From: Pedobacter mucosus
Lineage (GTDB): Bacteria > Bacteroidota > Bacteroidia > Sphingobacteriales > Sphingobacteriaceae
Length of the DNA stretch: 64,000 nucleotides
Assembly: GCF_022200785.1 (NCBI RefSeq)
Contig: NZ_CP087585.1
Span: 4,278,001-4,342,000 of the forward strand
Direction of reading: 5' to 3'
Positions 37,743 through 45,897 of the stretch are shown here, one piece after another (position 1 is the stretch's first letter; every line of letters starts with the position of its first letter). The position numbers and the translations under genes are program-made. The notes under the pieces are model-generated. The model was given only the letters and a program-made list of their open reading frames with translations. It was not told the origin of the DNA and did no database searches.

Positions 37743-38180
37743 TTAATATGTTTCACTATCTGGCGGAATGCCATAATCAATAAACTTTTTCGCTTTTTTC
37801 TCTTTCTTTTTGCCAATCCATCCTTTAACTGAATTAAATATTCCAGATAAATGTTCTGCATCTAAAGATTTTCCAAGCTTACCACTTACTAATCCAACTG
37901 CTGCTTTTGTAATAAAACCCGCACCTCTAAAAAGGGTTTTATTCATAAATATGGGTAACAGAAAAGACATGGCAGTTCCGCTTAAATTAAATTTTTCATC
38001 AGCTTTGAAAAAGTTGCTTGGCGTCGCATATTTCTTAAATAAAGATCCAATAGTGAATTGCTTCAGATAAGCTTGAGTATCAGTTTTAAGCATATTCTGT
38101 TTTAAAATATACTCCACTTTTAGCTCTAACTTTCTTGCCTGCAAATCATCAAGATTTCTGATGTCTTTATAACTTTTCAT
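37743..38180 (-). CDS. Small hypothetical protein, last gene of the YtxH/holin group
   Basis: 145 aa from the ATG at 38178-38180; a longer reading would start at TTG 38210. The start overlaps the end of the holin-family gene by 14 nt, so translation is probably coupled. It has a helical N-terminus (DLQARKLELKVEYILKQNML), a weakly hydrophobic middle (AMSFLLPIFMNK, AGFITKAAVGLVSGKLG) and a basic tail (KGWIGKKKEKKAKK). Membrane association is likely. No family is recognised. Confidence 0.65.
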   Translation of the reverse strand: MKSYKDIRNLDDLQARKLELKVEYILKQNMLKTDTQAYLKQFTIGSLFKKYATPSNFFKADEKFNLSGTAMSFLLPIFMNKTLFRGAGFITKAAVGLVSGKLGKSLDAEHLSGIFNSVKGWIGKKKEKKAKKFIDYGIPPDSETY

Positions 38181-38547
38181 CTTCGTCCTCCTTATCTGCA
38201 AGTTTGTCAAAATACTTTCTTATCGCAATATTAATAATGGCCTTTTCAATGTATTTATTTTTAAGTAAATAAACAACTATTGCCAGTAAAAGATAAATTA
38301 AGGAAACACATCCGAAACCTCCAGAATAGCTGTGAAGTACTTCAGAAAGGTATAATGCAAGCGTTATTGATCCAAATAGAAATGCTAAAATAAAGCAAAT
38401 AATAACGGCAGTGCTTGTTGCAAGATCTGCAAAAACTTTCGATACTTTTTCTACAAGATAAAGCCTTGTATATTCAATACGAGCATCTAAAAAGCCTTTC
38501 GCATCATCAACCAAGTCTTCAATACTTTTATCTTTATTTTCCTGCAT
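38167..38547 (-). CDS. Phage-holin-superfamily (DUF1469-type) membrane protein
   Basis: 126 aa. Two strong transmembrane helices (residues 42-65 and 75-97; VIICFILAFLFGSITLALYL) are flanked by amphipathic charged ends (DDAKGFLDARIEYTRLYL). This is the layout of the Phage_holin_3_6 / DUF1469 family, found in stress-related operons rather than phage here. It lies between the YtxH gene (44-nt gap) and the gene at 37743. Confidence 0.82.
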   Translation of the reverse strand: MQENKDKSIEDLVDDAKGFLDARIEYTRLYLVEKVSKVFADLATSTAVIICFILAFLFGSITLALYLSEVLHSYSGGFGCVSLIYLLLAIVVYLLKNKYIEKAIINIAIRKYFDKLADKEDEDEKL

Positions 38548-38591
38548 AATTAAGATGATATTTAACCAAAATAAAATGGTTATGAATTAAA

Positions 38592-38858
38592 TTAAGCGTG
38601 TTCTACGTCGTCGCTATATTCATCTTCAACGCTTCTTAATTTAGTTTTGATAGAGCTTACAACTTTCTCTTTTAAGTTGCTTAAGTTATTAATTTCATCA
38701 GCAGCCTTATCTTTGATAGAATCACCTAAATCTTTAAGAGATTGGCTTAATTTATCGCGGGTTTCTTCACCTTTTTCTGGTGCAAATAAAATTCCTAAAG
38801 CAGCTCCGGCAGCTAATCCTGCTAAAAGTGCAACTACAGTTTTTGAATTATCATTCAT
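38592..38858 (-). CDS. YtxH domain-containing protein
   Basis: 88 aa. A single transmembrane segment (VVALLAGLAAGAALGILFAPEKGEE) with the YtxH-typical LFAPEKG exit is followed by an amphipathic helical tail (LSQSLKDLGDSIKDKAADEIN). YtxH proteins are general-stress membrane proteins. It is the first gene of a three-gene group and is accompanied upstream by an AI-2E transporter gene on the same strand. Confidence 0.9.
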   Translation of the reverse strand: MNDNSKTVVALLAGLAAGAALGILFAPEKGEETRDKLSQSLKDLGDSIKDKAADEINNLSNLKEKVVSSIKTKLRSVEDEYSDDVEHA

Positions 38859-38932
38859 AATAATCTATTTTAAGGGTTTAACAATTACTAGCAATATAAC
38901 AACAAGTATATTATTTTATGTTAAGCTATAAA

Positions 38933-39982
38933 TTATAACTCATTATGCTCATTATTTGTTTTAATTCTTTCCAATCTTTCCGAAGCTAGCGTACTGGTTT
39001 CGTAAATTTTAACAAGCAAAATAAAATAAGATAAAAGTAGTGGCCCAAAAACGAGCCCAAGTATTCCGAACAATGGAATACCAATAATTACGCCAATAAC
39101 GGTAATTATCGGATGAATATTTCCAACTTTTTTTGCGATAATAAACCGAAGCACATTATCGATATTGATGATAACCACAAAGCCAAATATTAGCATCGCC
39201 CATCCAGCGAAATTATTTCCGTTAGCAATTTGCAAAATAGCAGCCGGCACAAACACAACTGGTGGACCTAAAATCGGTACAAATGAAATAAACATGGTTA
39301 TAATTCCCCAAAAAACAGGATCTCTATAACCCAAAACAAAAAATGATAAACTCAATAATGTGCCTTGAACCAAACAAATTAGACCTTGCCCTATAACATT
39401 TGCATAGGTAGTATTTCTCATTTCCTCGCCAAAACGCAACGCATTTTGTTCCCTAAATGGCGCATATTTAATTAAAGAAAACTCAAATTTTTTACGTTCG
39501 ATTAGCATAAAGTAGAGTAAAAAGTACATTACTAATAAACTAAGAACAATATTTACGGCACTGGATATAAGCGATGGAAAAAGTTGAGTTGCCCAATTAC
39601 CTAATCTGGTTAGGCCTTCCTGAATTAGGCTTTCATTAATTTTTATCGGGATAAGATGTTGCAGTTTTACAAGCAAATTTCTAAAAAAAATCTCATTGTT
39701 TTTTAGCTCTGAAATCTTACTGATTACCATGCTACTCAAACCATAAAAAGGCAAAATGATTACGATAATGCTTATGGCAATTAATGAAATGGCTACCAAT
39801 CTTTTATTCCAGCCCTTGTGCTCTGCAAGATATACGTAACCAGGTCTCATAATGGTATAAAGTACAAGGGTACTTAAAATAGCACTAAAAATATCTTGTA
39901 AAGAATATGCAATTAGTAGGCCTAATGCTATAATGATTACAAGATTTATATTGTTACGTTGCTTATATGAATACACTGACAT
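38933..39982 (-). CDS. AI-2E family transporter
   Basis: 349 aa with about eight transmembrane helices. It opens with paired N-terminal helices (INLVIIIALGLLIAYSLQDIFSAILSTLVLYTIMRP). The C-terminal end has FISFVPILGPPVVFVPAAI and GIPLFGILGLVFGPLLLS, the PerM/AI-2E motif set. AI-2 export is reported for TqsA only; other members act as sodium-proton or unassigned permeases. It follows the NtrC-type regulator gene by 67 nt. Confidence 0.88.
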   Translation of the reverse strand: MSVYSYKQRNNINLVIIIALGLLIAYSLQDIFSAILSTLVLYTIMRPGYVYLAEHKGWNKRLVAISLIAISIIVIILPFYGLSSMVISKISELKNNEIFFRNLLVKLQHLIPIKINESLIQEGLTRLGNWATQLFPSLISSAVNIVLSLLVMYFLLYFMLIERKKFEFSLIKYAPFREQNALRFGEEMRNTTYANVIGQGLICLVQGTLLSLSFFVLGYRDPVFWGIITMFISFVPILGPPVVFVPAAILQIANGNNFAGWAMLIFGFVVIINIDNVLRFIIAKKVGNIHPIITVIGVIIGIPLFGILGLVFGPLLLSYFILLVKIYETSTLASERLERIKTNNEHNEL

Positions 39983-40049
39983 ATTAGGGGATGCTTGATG
40001 TCCATAAAATGTTAAAAAGAGCTAATTTGTTTGAATACTTTAAGATTAA

Positions 40050-41450
40050 TTATTCTCCCAATTCTATCGCTTTCATTTTATTATATAATGTTTTTCTATT
40101 TATTTTAAGGATTTCAGCCGCTTTGGTTTTATTATAATTAACCTGTTTAAGCACGCTAAGAATAGCCTTATATTCTGCTTCTTGTGCCGCATTTTTTAAG
40201 TTCTTCGGCGCATGAGTTTCCGCTACCTGCTTTAAATTTTTTTCGTTACTTTCATTGAAATGGTCATAATTAGAAAGTTCTAAAGGCAAAACATTCTCCT
40301 GAATTTCACTTCCATTAGTGAGTAATGCAAGTCTTCGTATTACATTCTTTAATTCTCGAACATTTCCTGGCCAACCATAATTTAAAATGCTTTTTTCTAC
40401 ACCAGGAGAAAAACCTTTTATATTTTTATTGAGTTCTGCATTGGCAACAGTTAAAAATTTATTAGCAAATATTAAAATATCGTTTCCTCTATGTTTAAGT
40501 GATGGAAGATGAATAGAGAATTCATTAAAGCGGTGAAACAAATCTTCTCTAAAAGTACCTTTTATAATATTTTCAGATAGGTTTTCATTTGTTGCCACGA
40601 TAATTCGAACATCCAAATCAATTTCTTTTGTGCTTCCAATGCGTTTAACTTTCCTTTCTTGAACTGTTCTTAATAAAGTTGCTTGAATTTCGTATGATAG
40701 ATTTCCAATTTCATCTAAAAAAAGTGTGCCGCCATTCGCCTGTTCAAAATGGCCAATCTTAGTATATAAAGCACCGGTAAAAGATCCTTTTTCATGACCG
40801 AAAAATTCACTTCCTGCAAGTTCTTTAGTTAGCGAACCACAATCCATTGCCACAAATGGTTGGTCTCGTCTCAAACTATTTAGATGAATAGCTTTGGCTA
40901 CACATTCCTTTCCTGTGCCACTCTTACCCGTTAAAATAATGCTGTATGAAGTAGATGCAATAAGTTCAATTTGTTTTAATAAATTTTTTGCAACGTCGCT
41001 TTCTCCATCTATATACTCTGTATAATTCCCATAAACTGAGGATGGCTCTATATGATTTTTAGATTCGGAACTTTTGTTTATTACATTTTGACTTTCAAGT
41101 GCTTTATTGATTGTGTTTAATATTTCATCAGGGTACAGAGGCTTAGTGATGTAATCATATGCTCCAAGTTTGATTAATTCTACAGCCAGCTTAATATCAG
41201 AATATCCGGTAATAATGATTACCCCTGTTGAGGGGTATTGCTCTTTAATTTTGATTAAAATTTCTTTCCCGTCAGTATCTTCCAGGCGATAATCGCATAG
41301 TACTAAATCAAATTTCTGACTAGTCATTTTCTCCAAAGCAGAATTTCCTGTGATGGCGCTAACCACATCAAAATCGTTTCTAGTTAAAAATTTTGATAAT
41401 AAAAGCCCAATGTTTACCTCATCATCTATAATAAGTATCTTCTTTTTCAT
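40050..41450 (-). CDS. Sigma-54-dependent response regulator (NtrC type)
   Basis: 466 aa. The receiver domain has the phospho-acceptor D53 (LCDYRL). The AAA+ domain has GKSGTGKE, the sigma-54 contact loop GSFTGA, and LFLDEIGNLS as Walker B. A C-terminal Fis-type helix-turn-helix (AAEILKINRKTLYNKMKAI) binds DNA. It activates transcription of sigma-54 promoters. No sensor kinase gene is nearby, so its partner is elsewhere or it is an orphan. Its neighbours (AI-2E, YtxH, holin) lie on the same strand and may be targets. Confidence 0.95.
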   Translation of the reverse strand: MKKKILIIDDEVNIGLLLSKFLTRNDFDVVSAITGNSALEKMTSQKFDLVLCDYRLEDTDGKEILIKIKEQYPSTGVIIITGYSDIKLAVELIKLGAYDYITKPLYPDEILNTINKALESQNVINKSSESKNHIEPSSVYGNYTEYIDGESDVAKNLLKQIELIASTSYSIILTGKSGTGKECVAKAIHLNSLRRDQPFVAMDCGSLTKELAGSEFFGHEKGSFTGALYTKIGHFEQANGGTLFLDEIGNLSYEIQATLLRTVQERKVKRIGSTKEIDLDVRIIVATNENLSENIIKGTFREDLFHRFNEFSIHLPSLKHRGNDILIFANKFLTVANAELNKNIKGFSPGVEKSILNYGWPGNVRELKNVIRRLALLTNGSEIQENVLPLELSNYDHFNESNEKNLKQVAETHAPKNLKNAAQEAEYKAILSVLKQVNYNKTKAAEILKINRKTLYNKMKAIELGE

Positions 41451-41613
41451 TTGGCGAGAACTGGGTTAGATTTTGGTTATCTAAAAGCAATTCTTAGCCG
41501 TAAAACGGATAAAACTTAAATGCTTTGAGCATTGCATAAGTAGCGAAAATAATCGGCTTTGGGAAACAAATTACTCACTATTTCTCACTTAACTTAATAA
41601 TGATACACGCTTA

Positions 41614-42393
41614 TTATTTTCCAACAAAATTTGGTTTACGCTTTTCCAAAAAAGCATTCACACCCTCTTTAAAGTCACTAGTTTCGAAGCTTTTTGCAAA
41701 TTCATTTATTTCTGTCTGGTAGCCGTTAACTTCATTAACAGAAGCTATGACCGATTTTAAAGCAGATGCAATCGCCAAAGGCGCTCGCTGTTTTATACTA
41801 TTTAATATTTCTTCTGCTTTGCTTATTAAATCTGGTAATGGAACAACGTAATTTACTAAACCAAATACTTGCGCTTGTTCGGCCGTTACCATATTAGCGG
41901 TTGTAATCATCTCAATTGCTTTCCCTTTACCAACTAACTGTGTTAAACGCTGTGTACCGCCATAACCCGGAATCAAACCTAAAGTAACTTCAGGCAAACC
42001 TAATTTAGCATTGTCTGAAGCAATTCTCATATGGCAAGCCATGGCCAACTCCAAACCACCACCAAGGGCGAAGCCATTAATTGCAGCAATAAAAGGTTTT
42101 GAAGAATTTTCAATTGCATTAAAAACTAAATCCTGACCTCGTTTAGCTAACTCTTCGCCTTCCTTAGCATTATAATTTGAAAATTCTTTTATATCTGCCC
42201 CAGCAACGAAAGCTTTCTCACCGGCACCAGTAATTATTACACCTCTAACTTCATCCGTTTTATCAGCAAAAGCGATAACAGCTGCAAGCTCATCCAATGT
42301 GCTTCTGTTTAAAGCATTTAAAGCTTTTTCACGATTTACAGTAACGTATAAAATATTTTCTTTAATTTCTGATAAGAGATTTTGATATTCCAT
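41614..42393 (-). CDS. Enoyl-CoA hydratase/isomerase family protein
   Basis: 259 aa crotonase fold. The oxyanion-hole segments are GAGEKAFVAGADIKEF and INGFALGGGLELAMACH. The catalytic Glu lies in KLGLPEVTLGLIPGYGGTQRL, which matches true hydratases. The acyl-CoA substrate is not determined. It starts 2 nt after the stop of the B12-binding gene, so the two are cotranscribed. Confidence 0.93.
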   Translation of the reverse strand: MEYQNLLSEIKENILYVTVNREKALNALNRSTLDELAAVIAFADKTDEVRGVIITGAGEKAFVAGADIKEFSNYNAKEGEELAKRGQDLVFNAIENSSKPFIAAINGFALGGGLELAMACHMRIASDNAKLGLPEVTLGLIPGYGGTQRLTQLVGKGKAIEMITTANMVTAEQAQVFGLVNYVVPLPDLISKAEEILNSIKQRAPLAIASALKSVIASVNEVNGYQTEINEFAKSFETSDFKEGVNAFLEKRKPNFVGK

Positions 42394-42395
42394 GA

Positions 42396-42815
42396 TTAAA
42401 AATTTCTATTTTCTGTAACCCAATTTTGAATATATTCAACTATGCTTGCCATTGTTGTACCTGGCGGGAAAAGCTCTCCAACACCTAATTCAGCTAATTT
42501 TACCCGATCACTTTCAGGGATTATTCCTCCGCCAGTCAACAATACATCATCCATATTTTTCTCTTTCATAAAATGAATTATTTTTGGGAAAACGGTCATG
42601 TGTGCGCCAGACAAGATGGATATTCCAATGGCATCCACGTCTTCTTGGAGGGCTGTATTTACAACCATTTCTGGCGTTTGCCTAAGTCCAGTATAAATTA
42701 CTTCCATTCCAGCATCGCGAAGTGAAGTAGCAATTACCTTTGCGCCACGATCATGGCCATCCAAGCCAACTTTCGCAACTAAAACACGTATCGGTCGATT
42801 TAATACTTTGCTCAT
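42396..42815 (-). CDS. Stand-alone cobalamin-binding protein (methylmalonyl-CoA mutase C-terminal-type)
   Basis: 139 aa. DGHDRGAK (19-26) is the DxHxxG cobalamin-binding signature; the middle Ser ([13 protein letters not shown]) and GGGIIPESD complete the B12 fold. It corresponds to the small B12 subunit of acyl-CoA mutases such as methylmalonyl-CoA or ethylmalonyl-CoA mutase. The mutase subunit is not in this window. It is cotranscribed with the enoyl-CoA hydratase downstream, which suggests a branched or organic-acid degradation step (inference). Confidence 0.9.
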   Translation of the reverse strand: MSKVLNRPIRVLVAKVGLDGHDRGAKVIATSLRDAGMEVIYTGLRQTPEMVVNTALQEDVDAIGISILSGAHMTVFPKIIHFMKEKNMDDVLLTGGGIIPESDRVKLAELGVGELFPPGTTMASIVEYIQNWVTENRNF

Positions 42816-42859
42816 AAAGAATATTAAGTTGGTGTAAATGTATTCATTTTGAGGTTATA

Positions 42860-43075
42860 AGGAAATAGAAGGAAGAGGAAAATGGTTAAGTAGTAAATTG
42901 AGAATAGGAAATAGGAAATTGATTAACTGCTCATTCATTAACATTTAGCGCTTTTTACTTTTTAAGGAAAAAGGGAACAGGAAATTGACTTATTGCCTTA
43001 TTTCAGTTTCCTATTCTCTAGTTCCTTTTTTCTATTTCCCAATTGTCTATTACCTATTTCCTTCCCTGTGGTTTC
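42860..43075. repeat. Imperfect inverted repeat of purine-rich and pyrimidine-rich arms upstream of glnS
   Basis: The left arm (42860-42925) is built of GGAAATAG/GGAAATAGG variants. The right arm (43000-43070) is built of CTATTTCC, TTCCTATTCTC and CTATTTCCTTCC. The arms are roughly complementary around a loop of 80 nt. The glnS promoter and the gap of 340 nt lie to its right; no ORF is supported. Confidence 0.6.
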
Positions 43076-43125
43076 TGTTCATATTATCTATTTAACATTC
43101 ATTACAAAATTACGCTCAATCTTTT

Positions 43126-43133
43126 TACCTTTG
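43126..43133 (+). promoter_or_regulatory. -7 box of glnS
   Basis: TACCTTTG fits TAnnTTTG, 23 nt before the glnS ATG. Confidence 0.5.
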
Positions 43134-43155
43134 CAGTCCTAATTTACAGGTTTTT

Positions 43156-44814
43156 ATGAGTGAAGAAAAGTCATTGAACTTTATTGAAGAAATTGTTGAG
43201 AGCGACTTAAATAGTGGTAAGTATAAAACTTTGGTTACACGTTTTCCACCTGAACCAAATGGTTATTTACACATTGGCCACGCAAAGGCAATATGCCTGA
43301 ATTTTGGCTTAACACAGAAATATGGTGGTTATACTAATTTACGTTTTGATGATACCAACCCTGTAACTGAAAAAACAGAATATGTAAATAGTCAGCAGGA
43401 AGATATTAAATGGCTAGGATTTTCGTGGAAAAATGAACTTTATGCATCAGATTATTTTGATCAACTTTACGCATTTGCGGTAAATCTGATTGAAAAAAAC
43501 TTGGCTTATGTTGATGAAAGCACAGCTGATGAAATAGCAACCTTAAAAGGAACGCCAACTGAACCTGGTCAAGATAGCCCTTATCGCAATCGCAGCATTG
43601 AAGAAAACCTCGATATTTTTACCAGAATGAAAAATGGTGAATTTGCTGATGGCGCTTATATATTAAGGGCAAAAATAGATATGACAAGCACCAATATGTT
43701 GATGCGTGATCCTATTATTTATCGCATTAAACATGCGGAACATCACCGTACGGGCAACAAATGGTGCATTTACCCAATGTATGATTTTGCCCACGGTCAG
43801 AGTGATAGCATCGAAAATATAACTCATTCAATATGTACTTTAGAATACGTTTCTCATCGAGAATTGTATGATTGGTTTATTGAAAAATTGGAAATTTTTC
43901 CTTCAAAGCAATACGAATTTGCTCGTTTAAATATAACCAGTACGGTAATGAGCAAACGCAAATTACTGCAATTGGTAAACGAAAATTTAGTTACCGGATG
44001 GGATGACCCACGCATGCCAACCATTAGTGGTTTGCGCAGGAGGGGTTTCACACCAAAAAGTATTCGCGAATTTTGTGAACGGATTGGTATTGCCAAACGC
44101 GAAAATTTAATTGAACTGAGTTTATTAGAATTTTGTATTCGTGAGGATTTAAATAAAACGGCTAATCGTGTGATGGCAGTTTTAGACCCAATTAAATTGG
44201 TTATTACAAATTATCCTACGGGCGAAACGGAAAATTTGATAGGCGAAAACAATCCAGAAGCTGAAGACGGTGGCGGTACCAGAATTATTCCTTTTAGTAA
44301 CGAGCTTTACATCGAAAGAGAAGATTTTATGGAAGTTCCGGCAAAAAAATGGTTTCGTTTAGCGCCTGGAGCAACTGTTCGTTTAAAATTTGCTTACATT
44401 GTTAAGTGCGAAAAATTTATTAAAGATGACAATGGAAATGTAACTGAAATTCATTGTACTTACTTTCCAGAATCAAAAAGTGGAAACGATACCAGTGGAA
44501 TTAATGTGAAAGGAACAATTCATTGGGTTAGTGCGCAACATGCTAAAACCGCAGAAATTCGTTTATATGATCGCCTTTTTACATCAGAAACACCTGACAA
44601 TGAAGAAGGAGATTTTAAGGAATATTTAAATGCTGAAAGCTTAACAGTATTGCCTAATGCTTATATTGAGCCTGCTTTAGCAGATGCTAATACGGAAGAA
44701 CGCTATCAATTTATTCGTAAAGGATACTTTTGTTTAGATAAAGATTCTACAGAAGATAAATTAGTTTTTAACCGTACAGTAACATTAAAGGATACGTTTA
44801 AGAAACCAAATTAG
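43156..44814 (+). CDS. glnS: Glutaminyl-tRNA synthetase
   Basis: 552 aa class I synthetase. The HIGH motif is at 39-42 ([15 protein letters not shown]); VMSKRKL is the KMSKS-equivalent. The C-terminal anticodon-binding beta-barrels end at the usual position. It charges tRNA-Gln directly, so this organism need not amidate Glu-tRNA-Gln. It stands alone between a promoter and a strong terminator. Confidence 0.96.
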   Translation: MSEEKSLNFIEEIVESDLNSGKYKTLVTRFPPEPNGYLHIGHAKAICLNFGLTQKYGGYTNLRFDDTNPVTEKTEYVNSQQEDIKWLGFSWKNELYASDYFDQLYAFAVNLIEKNLAYVDESTADEIATLKGTPTEPGQDSPYRNRSIEENLDIFTRMKNGEFADGAYILRAKIDMTSTNMLMRDPIIYRIKHAEHHRTGNKWCIYPMYDFAHGQSDSIENITHSICTLEYVSHRELYDWFIEKLEIFPSKQYEFARLNITSTVMSKRKLLQLVNENLVTGWDDPRMPTISGLRRRGFTPKSIREFCERIGIAKRENLIELSLLEFCIREDLNKTANRVMAVLDPIKLVITNYPTGETENLIGENNPEAEDGGGTRIIPFSNELYIEREDFMEVPAKKWFRLAPGATVRLKFAYIVKCEKFIKDDNGNVTEIHCTYFPESKSGNDTSGINVKGTIHWVSAQHAKTAEIRLYDRLFTSETPDNEEGDFKEYLNAESLTVLPNAYIEPALADANTEERYQFIRKGYFCLDKDSTEDKLVFNRTVTLKDTFKKPN

Positions 44815-44864
44815 ATCATTCCTAAATCCTCCGTAAAGGGAAGGGCTTCCAAATTTTCCATAAA

Positions 44865-44909
44865 AAAAGCCACAGGTATAATAGATTAATTCTATTTTCT
44901 GTGGCTTTT
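44865..44909. terminator. Terminator after glnS
   Basis: Stem AAAAGCCACAG/CTGTGGCTTTT with an inner hairpin AATAGA/TCTATT. It serves glnS and the convergent amidase gene. Confidence 0.85.
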
Positions 44910-44945
44910 AAGTTTTAGATTATTTTAAACAAACCTTACAATCTC

Positions 44946-45782
44946 TTAGTATTTTGTATAAACATTGTACAAAACCAAAACATCTACCGGCGTTAAAGTT
45001 GGTGTTATATCACTTTGAATGTAATGAATTTTGAAAGCGGTTATCGCTGCTGAAAGATTACTAGTATCATAGCCAATATATTTTAATGCCATTTCTGTAT
45101 TAAAATCTAAAGGTGGGTTTTTAAGCACATTATCGTACCAGAATCCAAAACCAGCATCGGCAAGTTTCTTCCATGGGAAATTTTTAGGATCGTTTTTCCT
45201 TTTAGGTGCAATATCAGCATGACCGATAAAGTTTGCGGTAGGAATATTATAGGTTTTCTTTAAAGTGGCTAATAATTTTATTAAGCTACTAATTTGTGCA
45301 TCAGGCCATGGGTCTGTTAATCCGTTATTATCCAACTCAATACCGATCGATGAAGAATTAAGATCAGTATCTTTGCCCCATTTACTTATGCCAGCATGAT
45401 TAGCACGAAGATAATCGTTAACCATATGCACCACTTTACCATCTCTGCTAACTACATAATGTGCACTCGTACCTGCTCTGGTAGAAAAAAATGTAGTGAT
45501 CGTCTGGGCCAAGCTATCTTGTGCCGTATGGTGAATCACAACAAAGTTTGGCTTCCTAATTCCGAAGTTAACCGAGCCAATCCATTGCTGGTTTGCAGCG
45601 CTTAATGAGTCATAGAGTTGCCCTTGTGGCGGGGTGTTTGCAATAATTGTAGCAAAGTCTTTAGCCTTGGTTTTATAAATTTTTTCCGTTACAGCATATT
45701 TATTTGTGCTGCATGAAGTAATAAAAAGAATACATCCAACAAATAAGATTACGGAAGATTTTAAAGAATTTATAGGTAACAT
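44946..45782 (-). CDS. N-acetylmuramoyl-L-alanine amidase lipoprotein
   Basis: About 278 aa from the ATG at 45782, with a lipobox ITSC. An upstream ATG at 45803 would give a longer leader with the same lipobox. The amidase_2 domain has VVIHHTAQ (first zinc His), SAHYVVSRDGKV, GIELDNNG and NFIGHADIAPKRKNDPKNFP (second His and catalytic Lys). It trims the peptide side chains of peptidoglycan at the envelope, perhaps in cell-wall recycling. Confidence 0.9.
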   Translation of the reverse strand: MLPINSLKSSVILFVGCILFITSCSTNKYAVTEKIYKTKAKDFATIIANTPPQGQLYDSLSAANQQWIGSVNFGIRKPNFVVIHHTAQDSLAQTITTFFSTRAGTSAHYVVSRDGKVVHMVNDYLRANHAGISKWGKDTDLNSSSIGIELDNNGLTDPWPDAQISSLIKLLATLKKTYNIPTANFIGHADIAPKRKNDPKNFPWKKLADAGFGFWYDNVLKNPPLDFNTEMALKYIGYDTSNLSAAITAFKIHYIQSDITPTLTPVDVLVLYNVYTKY

Positions 45783-45811
45783 AGCATTATAAATTATTAG
45801 CATTGAATTTA

Positions 45812-45819
45812 CAAAGTTA
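45812..45819 (-). promoter_or_regulatory. -7 box of the amidase gene
   Basis: On the minus strand TAACTTTG, followed by the two candidate starts at 45803 and 45782. The nearest upstream -33-like sequence is 22 nt away. Confidence 0.4.
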
Positions 45820-45871
45820 GGCTAAACTTAATCCTTTACATCAAACTTTATACAAAGCTTTTAAATTTTAC

Positions 45872-45879
45872 TAATTTTG
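45872..45879 (+). promoter_or_regulatory. -7 box of the M49-like gene
   Basis: TAATTTTG fits TAnnTTTG, 18 nt before the ATG at 45898. Confidence 0.5.
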
Positions 45880-45897
45880 TGCCTACATACTTAAATA

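Noticed and set aside
38167..38547. Prophage remnant suggested by the holin-family protein
   Set aside because: There are no other phage genes; DUF1469-type proteins are typical of YtxH stress operons.
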